A program made the position numbers and the translations under genes. From NCBI GenBank assembly GCA_934351705.1, contig CAKRJK010000027.1, forward strand, positions 1-10,094: a stretch of 10,094 nucleotides of DNA, written 5' to 3'. Below the pieces are notes generated by a model. That model was given only the letters and a program-made list of their open reading frames with translations, ran no database searches and was not told the DNA's origin. Below are positions 6,002 to 10,094 of the stretch, piece after piece (the stretch's first letter is position 1; each line of letters opens with the position of its first letter). This DNA is from an uncultured Lachnospiraceae bacterium (GTDB lineage: Bacteria; Bacillota; Clostridia; Lachnospirales; Lachnospiraceae).

Positions 6002-6586
6002 ATGGGATTTATTGAATTATTGTTGTTGGGAGTAGGACTTGCAATGGATGCTTTTGCGGTTTCCATATGCAAAGGGCTGAAAATGAAAACCGTAAACAAA
6101 AAACATTGTTTTGTAATAGCATTGTTTTTCGGAGGATTCCAGGCATTGATGCCGTTTATCGGATGGCTGCTCGGAAGACAGTTTGAACAGTACATTACAA
6201 AGATAGACCATTGGATAGCATTCTTATTATTAGTTGCAATCGGAGGAAAAATGATTGTAGATGTATTGAAAGGAGAGGAAGAGGATGATGAGGTCTGTCC
6301 ATGCGAAATCGAGAAATTGGACGTGAAAGAGCTGTTTTTACTTGCGATAGCAACCAGTATTGATGCTTTGGCGGTAGGAATCACATTTGCGTTTCTTCAG
6401 GTATCTATTGTGCCGGCAATTACAATTATTGGAGTGGTAACATTTGTAATTTCCGCAGTCGGTGTCTTTGTGGGAAATATTTTTGGCAGCAAATACAAAA
6501 GCAAGGCAGAGTTTGTAGGCGGCGTGATCTTAGTTTTGATCGGTGTCAAAATCTTGTTAAACCACTTGGGTATTTTACCGTTTTAG
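6002..6586 (+). CDS. mntP: Manganese efflux pump MntP
   Basis: A 194-residue inner-membrane protein expected to export Mn2+ and protect against manganese excess. It has six hydrophobic segments arranged as two similar halves. The first holds GLAMDAFAVS with Asp16, the second TSIDALAVG with Asp121; both membrane aspartates are conserved in the family and the first matches the essential Asp16 of E. coli MntP. The loop joining the halves (about 91-107) is strongly acidic and contains a Cys-Pro-Cys. Start: ATG 6002 has GAAAGGA (5989-5995) upstream. An in-frame TTG at 5969 lies next to the terminator T-run and is unlikely to be used. The gene follows the manganese riboswitch and is 19 bp from the antiporter gene, so the two share a transcript. 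Confidence 0.95.
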   Translation: MGFIELLLLGVGLAMDAFAVSICKGLKMKTVNKKHCFVIALFFGGFQALMPFIGWLLGRQFEQYITKIDHWIAFLLLVAIGGKMIVDVLKGEEEDDEVCPCEIEKLDVKELFLLAIATSIDALAVGITFAFLQVSIVPAITIIGVVTFVISAVGVFVGNIFGSKYKSKAEFVGGVILVLIGVKILLNHLGILPF

Positions 6587-6605
6587 ATAAGAGGAGGAAA
6601 CGAAA

Positions 6606-7541
6606 ATGATGAAATATGTCCTTTTGATTGTAGGATTCGTGCTGTTGATAAAAGGAGCGGACTTCTTTGTAGAAGGAAGTGCGGCAGTTGCAAAAAAATT
6701 AAAGGTTCCGACAATGATTATCGGACTTACCATTGTAGCTATGGGAACCAGCGCACCGGAATGTGCGGTTAGTATCGCAGCTTCTGTCAAGGGAAGTAAT
6801 GCGATGGCAATCAGTAATGTTGTGGGTTCCAATATCTTTAACCTGATGGTGGTATGCGGCGTTTGTGCTTTGTTTACGCCGTTGGCGGTTCAGGCAAGAA
6901 CCTTAAAACAGGAGTTTCCGTTTTCGATTTTGGCAGCGGTAGTCATGTTGGCAACAGGCTTTATTGGTATGACACTCGGCAGAATTGACGGTGTGATCCT
7001 GGTTGTGTTTTTCATCTTTTTCCTGATATGGATGGTAAAAGCGGCATTGAGTGCAAGAGAAAATGCACAGAATGAGGAAGAGGATGTTAAGGATATGGGC
7101 ACTGTCCAGTGCATTCTGTTTATTTTAGGAGGACTGGCAGCAGTTGTTTTCGGAGGCGATCTGGTCGTGGATGCATCTACGGAGATTGCGAGAACCTTTG
7201 GATTGTCCGAGAATTTAATCGGACTTACCATCGTGGCGTTCGGAACATCATTACCGGAATTGGTGACATCCATTATTGCGGCAAAAAAAGGTCAGGTTGA
7301 CATGGCTCTTGGAAATGTGATCGGTTCCAACATCTTTAATATCTTTCTGGTTGCCGGAGTGGCAGCAGTCGTCAGCCCGATGGCATTTCTTATGGAAAAC
7401 GTGATAGATTTGATCATTTTGATCGCCATGAGCATTCTGGTTTGGAGCTTTGCGGCAACAAAAAAGAGAATCGGAAGAGCAGAAGGTGCATTTATGCTGA
7501 TTATTTATATTGCATATCTGGTATATATTTGCAATAGATGA
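6606..7541 (+). CDS. CaCA-family cation antiporter (YrbG-like Ca2+/Na+ exchanger)
   Basis: A 311-residue integral membrane protein of the Ca2+:cation antiporter superfamily, with about ten membrane segments in two inverted halves. The ion-binding alpha repeats are complete: GTSAPE (47-52) with ISNVVGSNIFN (69-79), and GTSLPE (213-218) with GNVIGSNIFN (236-245). The first repeat has Ser70 where Gly is usual in the second. A short acidic loop (about 150-166) links the halves. Start: ATG 6606 has GAGGAGG (6591-6597) 8 bases upstream; ATG 6609 is a less well spaced alternative. Nineteen bp after mntP and no promoter or terminator between them put it under the manganese riboswitch. This context suggests that Mn2+, or Ca2+ exchange linked to manganese stress, is the physiological job. 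That is inference: the alpha repeats alone would give Ca2+/Na+ or Ca2+/H+ exchange. Confidence 0.92.
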   Translation: MMKYVLLIVGFVLLIKGADFFVEGSAAVAKKLKVPTMIIGLTIVAMGTSAPECAVSIAASVKGSNAMAISNVVGSNIFNLMVVCGVCALFTPLAVQARTLKQEFPFSILAAVVMLATGFIGMTLGRIDGVILVVFFIFFLIWMVKAALSARENAQNEEEDVKDMGTVQCILFILGGLAAVVFGGDLVVDASTEIARTFGLSENLIGLTIVAFGTSLPELVTSIIAAKKGQVDMALGNVIGSNIFNIFLVAGVAAVVSPMAFLMENVIDLIILIAMSILVWSFAATKKRIGRAEGAFMLIIYIAYLVYICNR

Positions 7542-7557
7542 TAGAGTTTGGTATAAT
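7529..7557 (+). promoter_or_regulatory. Promoter of the zinc-ribbon gene pair
   Basis: TTGCAA (7529-7534), a 17-bp spacer and TATAAT (7552-7557) preceded by TG at 7549-7550 give a strong extended -10 promoter. The -35 overlaps the last codons of the antiporter gene. Initiation near 7564 leaves a leader of about 27 nt. No terminator separates it from the upstream operon, so the zinc-ribbon pair may also receive riboswitch-controlled readthrough. Confidence 0.8.
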
Positions 7558-7590
7558 ACTAACAACTTTAAAATAGAAAGGGGAACAACT

Positions 7591-7998
7591 ATGGATTTTT
7601 TCAATAAGATTGGTGAAACAATTGTAAATGCAGGAAAAGATGCTACTCAGAAAGCAAAGGATTTGTCAGGAGCAGCAAAATTAAATTTGGATATCAGATC
7701 AAAAGAAGACTTTGTAGAAAAACAGTATGCAGAGTTAGGAAAGATTTATTATCAGGCACATCAGGGCGAGAGTGATGTGGACGGAGCAGAGCATTTTGAA
7801 TTAATCAAAGAGGCTTTGGATGCAATTGATAAAATGCGTATTGAGATACAGGAATTAAAAGGAACAAAAGTATGTCCAAGATGCGGTGCAGAGGTTGCTG
7901 ATGATGCAGGATTCTGTAGTGCCTGCGGCGAGAAGATACCGGAAGTGGTTGACGTAGAATCCATGGTAGTAGAAGAGGATGGTACCGAAGAGGTATAA
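7591..7998 (+). CDS. Small zinc-ribbon protein with helical N-terminus
   Basis: A 135-residue soluble acidic protein. Residues 1-90 look largely alpha-helical and possibly coiled-coil (IGETIVNAGKDATQKAKDL; FELIKEALDAIDKMRIEIQ). Residues 95-112 form a zinc ribbon with CPRC and CSAC (Cys95, 98, 109, 112). The tail (about 118-135) is rich in Glu, Asp and Val. There is no signal peptide or membrane segment. Proteins with this plan are common in Lachnospiraceae and usually annotated only as zinc-ribbon domain proteins; no function is established. Start: ATG 7591 has AAAGGGG (7577-7583) 7 bases upstream. A longer reading frame from 7510 would cover the promoter and is rejected. Its stop codon overlaps the first possible start of the next gene, implying coupled translation. 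Confidence 0.88.
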   Translation: MDFFNKIGETIVNAGKDATQKAKDLSGAAKLNLDIRSKEDFVEKQYAELGKIYYQAHQGESDVDGAEHFELIKEALDAIDKMRIEIQELKGTKVCPRCGAEVADDAGFCSACGEKIPEVVDVESMVVEEDGTEEV

Positions 7999-8000
7999 TG

Positions 8001-8282
8001 ATGGAAAATGAAGACAGGATTAACCTTCTTGGAATGGTAGAACATGCAATGAAGAGTTTAATACGAGAAAACAAACTGTCCATAGAAGATGCGTGTAAAT
8101 TAATCAAATGGCTGGACAAAACAGATCCGTCTGTCAGTATGTATACAGACCGGATGAAAGAAGTGTTGCGGGAATGGGGTGTCAACCGGATGAAGGAGAG
8201 TTCACTTTCCGTTCGTGACAATGAAAAACAATATTTTGTCTTAGTAGAGGAAGATTTTTTAAAACACACAAAAGATTTTTAA
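8001..8282 (+). CDS. Small protein of unknown function
   Basis: A 93-residue charged soluble protein, mostly predicted helix (MVEHAMKSLIRENKLSIEDA; MYTDRMKEVLREWGVNRMKE), with no signal peptide, membrane segment or cysteine pair. I do not recognise a family. Two ATG codons overlap or abut the preceding stop: 7998 (1-bp overlap, TAATG) and 8001. GAGG at 7990-7993 is 4 bases from the first and 7 from the second, so 8001 is preferred; the difference is one Met. Tight coupling to the zinc-ribbon gene suggests the two products act together. Translation signals and position support a real gene; function is unknown. Confidence 0.75.
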   Translation: MENEDRINLLGMVEHAMKSLIRENKLSIEDACKLIKWLDKTDPSVSMYTDRMKEVLREWGVNRMKESSLSVRDNEKQYFVLVEEDFLKHTKDF

Positions 8283-8318
8283 GGATAAAAATAATAAACG
8301 TCCTTACAGGCGTAGTGA

Positions 8319-8394
8319 AACCGCAGCGACAGAGACACGACACGTTCAAGACGATGAACGTGCGTAAGAACCTGTTGCTGCGGTTGCGTTTTGT
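8319..8394 (+). other. Branched inverted repeat before the sensor kinase gene
   Basis: AACCGCAGCGACAG (8319-8332) pairs with CTGTTGCTGCGGTT (8372-8385) over 14 bp with one G-T. Nested inside is CACGTTCA (8341-8348), loop AGACGA, TGAACGTG (8355-8362), a perfect 8-bp hairpin. CTTAC (8303-8307) can alternatively pair with GTAAG (8364-8368), which might allow switching. GCGTTTTGTT follows at 8386-8394, so the element may terminate the small-gene transcript, though the T-run is weak. It is far more elaborate and GC-rich than other terminators in the window. A leader RNA for the kinase gene or a small RNA are alternatives. No known RNA family is recognised. Confidence 0.5.
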
Positions 8395-8436
8395 TGGAAA
8401 ATTCTATGGTATCAATATGGAAAAGGGGTGAAAACG

Positions 8437-9738
8437 ATGATAAGGATGGAAATTTCTCTGCTGTTAATATTGACATTTATCGCTTATATTTACTTTTCCG
8501 CAGAGCGAAAAAACACCTTATTACATAAAACATTTTCTGTTCTTTTGGTGGTGATGTTGATACATCTTACGTTTGATACGATTACCATTTATACGGTCAA
8601 TCATTTAGATATCGTACCGAGGCTGTTAAATGATATACTTCATCGTTTCTTTATAGGAACGATGGTGTTGGCAATGTATCTTTTTTATCAGTATATTTCG
8701 ATACTTGTAGAAGAAGAAACAGGAAAAGCCCGCAGGCTGGATCTTGCGGCGAAAATATTTTTGGTAGCGGCGGAGCTGGGAGTTATCTTTTTGCCGGTGC
8801 ATTATGCACAGACACCGATGGGAAATTATTCTGACGGAATCCATGCCAATGTTTGTTATGCGGGAGTGGCATTTTACTTATTGTTATGTGTAGGACTTTT
8901 GTTCGGTAACTGGAAAGAAATTGACCGGAAAAAGAAATTTACGATAGGTGCGGCATTAATCATTGAGCTTACTGTCTGCATTTTGCAGGGAGTATATCAC
9001 GCATGGCTTATCAGCGGAATGGGATTGACACTGATGACACTGGCGTTTTATCTGACGTTGGAAAACCCTGAGATTTTGCGGGCAGAGCTGACAGAGCAGA
9101 AAATGTCAATGCTGTATTTGAAGAGTCAGGTAAATCCTCACTTTTTGTACAATACGTTAGACAGTATCCGTATACAGGCACAGTTAAACGGAGATAAAAA
9201 AGTGGCAGATCTGCTTATGCAGCTGGTAGATTTTTTCCGACTCAGCGTAAAAATAAACAAGCCGATGGTGGAGCTTGATGATGAATTGCAGCTGTTAGAG
9301 GCGTATATGGAGCTGATGTGTTACCGCTATCCCGAACTGAAATGTGAATATGATATCGATTCCGAGCTGGTAGGAATGCAGGTACCGAACTTTATCTTAC
9401 AGCCTATCGTAGAAAACAGTCTGCTTCACGGTCTGAAAAACAAAGGTTACCGGGGCAAAGTAAAAATTTCGGCAAAGAAAACAGACAAGGGCATGGAGGT
9501 CTGCGTCTGCGACAGCGGAAGCGGTTTTGCCGAAGGAAAAAAAGAAGCGATTGACGAAATGCTGCTGCACTATGCAAAGCAGGCACCAAAACTTGAGGGA
9601 AACAGCATCGGTATTTTGAATGTGCAAAAACGCATTAAGCTGTTGTGCGGCACAGAGTACGGGCTGTGGTATACAGAAAATGAAGATGACGGAGTAACGG
9701 CTCACATCCTGCTGCCGTTAGAGGAGGAAGACAAATGA
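8437..9738 (+). CDS. 7TM sensor histidine kinase (LytS/YesM-type)
   Basis: A 433-residue membrane sensor kinase that should autophosphorylate on His and pass phosphate to the response regulator encoded next. The first ~205 residues hold seven hydrophobic segments, an N-terminal sensor without a large extracellular domain. A short helical linker leads to the His_kinase-type domain with QVNPHFLYNTLDS, phosphorylated His about 235. The ATPase domain has the N-box QPIVENSLLHG (Asn about 327), DSGSGF (359-364) and GNSIGILN (388-395). Motifs are intact. Start: GTG 8428 overlaps the AAAAGGGG ribosome site (8421-8428), which sits 8 bases before ATG 8437, so 8437 is chosen. The stop overlaps the next start by 4 bp (ATGA). 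Ligand unknown; 7TM kinases of this kind sense small molecules, peptides or membrane state in other cases. Confidence 0.93.
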   Translation: MIRMEISLLLILTFIAYIYFSAERKNTLLHKTFSVLLVVMLIHLTFDTITIYTVNHLDIVPRLLNDILHRFFIGTMVLAMYLFYQYISILVEEETGKARRLDLAAKIFLVAAELGVIFLPVHYAQTPMGNYSDGIHANVCYAGVAFYLLLCVGLLFGNWKEIDRKKKFTIGAALIIELTVCILQGVYHAWLISGMGLTLMTLAFYLTLENPEILRAELTEQKMSMLYLKSQVNPHFLYNTLDSIRIQAQLNGDKKVADLLMQLVDFFRLSVKINKPMVELDDELQLLEAYMELMCYRYPELKCEYDIDSELVGMQVPNFILQPIVENSLLHGLKNKGYRGKVKISAKKTDKGMEVCVCDSGSGFAEGKKEAIDEMLLHYAKQAPKLEGNSIGILNVQKRIKLLCGTEYGLWYTENEDDGVTAHILLPLEEEDK

Positions 9739-10094
9739 AAAAACTGCGAGTGCTGTTAGTGGATGATGAGATTATGATCCGGGAAGGTTTTAAGCGTCTT
9801 TTTGACTGGGAAGCCCACGATTGCGAGGTAGTCGGTGAGGCGGCAGACGGCATGGAGGCATTGACAAAAATAGATGAGCTTCAACCGGATCTTGCGATCA
9901 TGGATATTAATATTCCGATCATGAACGGATTGAAAGTCATTCAGCTAAGCCGCATCAAACACCCGGATATGGCATTTGTAATAGTGTCCGGTTATGACGA
10001 TTTTGCGTATTGCAGAGAGGCGTTGCGGCTGCAGATTACCGATTATATTTTAAAACCGGTGAATTATGAAGAGTTCGGTTCGTGTATTGACAAT
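9735..10094 (+). CDS. Response regulator, receiver domain (3' end outside window)
   Basis: The first 120 residues are a complete CheY-like receiver: acidic pair Asp10-Asp11, phosphoacceptor Asp57 in AIMDINIP, Ser85 in IVSGYDDF, and Lys107 in YILKPV. The SGYDDFxYxxEAL signature is typical of YesN-type regulators, which carry a C-terminal AraC-type DNA-binding domain; that part lies beyond the window, so the output domain is inferred. GAGGAGGAAG (9721-9730) is the ribosome site and ATG 9735 overlaps the kinase stop by 4 bp. Kinase and regulator thus form a cotranscribed, translationally coupled two-component system. Confidence 0.94.
   Translation, partial: MKKLRVLLVDDEIMIREGFKRLFDWEAHDCEVVGEAADGMEALTKIDELQPDLAIMDINIPIMNGLKVIQLSRIKHPDMAFVIVSGYDDFAYCREALRLQITDYILKPVNYEEFGSCIDN

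Noticed and set aside
7510..7590. Longer zinc-ribbon protein starting at 7510
   Set aside because: The extra codons cover the end of the antiporter gene and the TATAAT promoter; ATG 7591 has a strong ribosome site.
8428..8436. Histidine kinase start at GTG 8428
   Set aside because: The GTG is part of the AAAAGGGGTGA ribosome site for ATG 8437.

Overview
The window looks like a chromosomal segment of a low-to-moderate GC Gram-positive anaerobe of the Clostridia, most likely Lachnospiraceae. This is inferred from the 23S rRNA 3' end, the T-box and yybP-ykoY riboswitches, strong AGGAGG-type ribosome sites, tRNA genes without an encoded CCA, and the style of the two-component pair. No species is claimed. 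I see no phage, transposon, CRISPR or defence genes.

Layout. Positions 1-77 are the end of a 23S rRNA. A 320-bp spacer follows. It has no recognisable 5S rRNA but contains repeated hairpin-like motifs and a strongly folded segment (262-389). Four tRNA genes come next: Asn, Glu and two identical Cys copies. The Cys copies have separate terminators, and the second has its own promoter. A DUF445 membrane protein gene follows and meets an oppositely oriented acetyl-CoA synthetase gene (acs) at a shared hairpin. Upstream of acs, also on the minus strand, lies tyrS behind a complete tyrosine T-box leader.

The tyrS leader promoter is divergent from a plus-strand promoter; both -35 boxes sit in the arms of one palindrome. 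The plus-strand promoter drives a Mn2+-sensing yybP-ykoY riboswitch, whose P1 stem competes with an intrinsic terminator, followed by mntP and a CaCA-family cation antiporter gene. The two genes read as a manganese/cation efflux operon controlled by metal-induced antitermination. A second promoter at the end of the antiporter gene serves a small zinc-ribbon protein and an overlapping small gene of unknown function.

The right end holds a second folded intergenic element (8319-8385). After it comes a 7TM sensor histidine kinase gene overlapping by 4 bp a response-regulator gene that runs off the window.

Most genes are familiar housekeeping or homeostasis genes. The less explained parts are the folded element where a 5S gene would be expected, the branched hairpin before the kinase, the palindrome-coupled divergent promoters, and the placing of a Ca2+/Na+-exchanger-type protein under a manganese switch.
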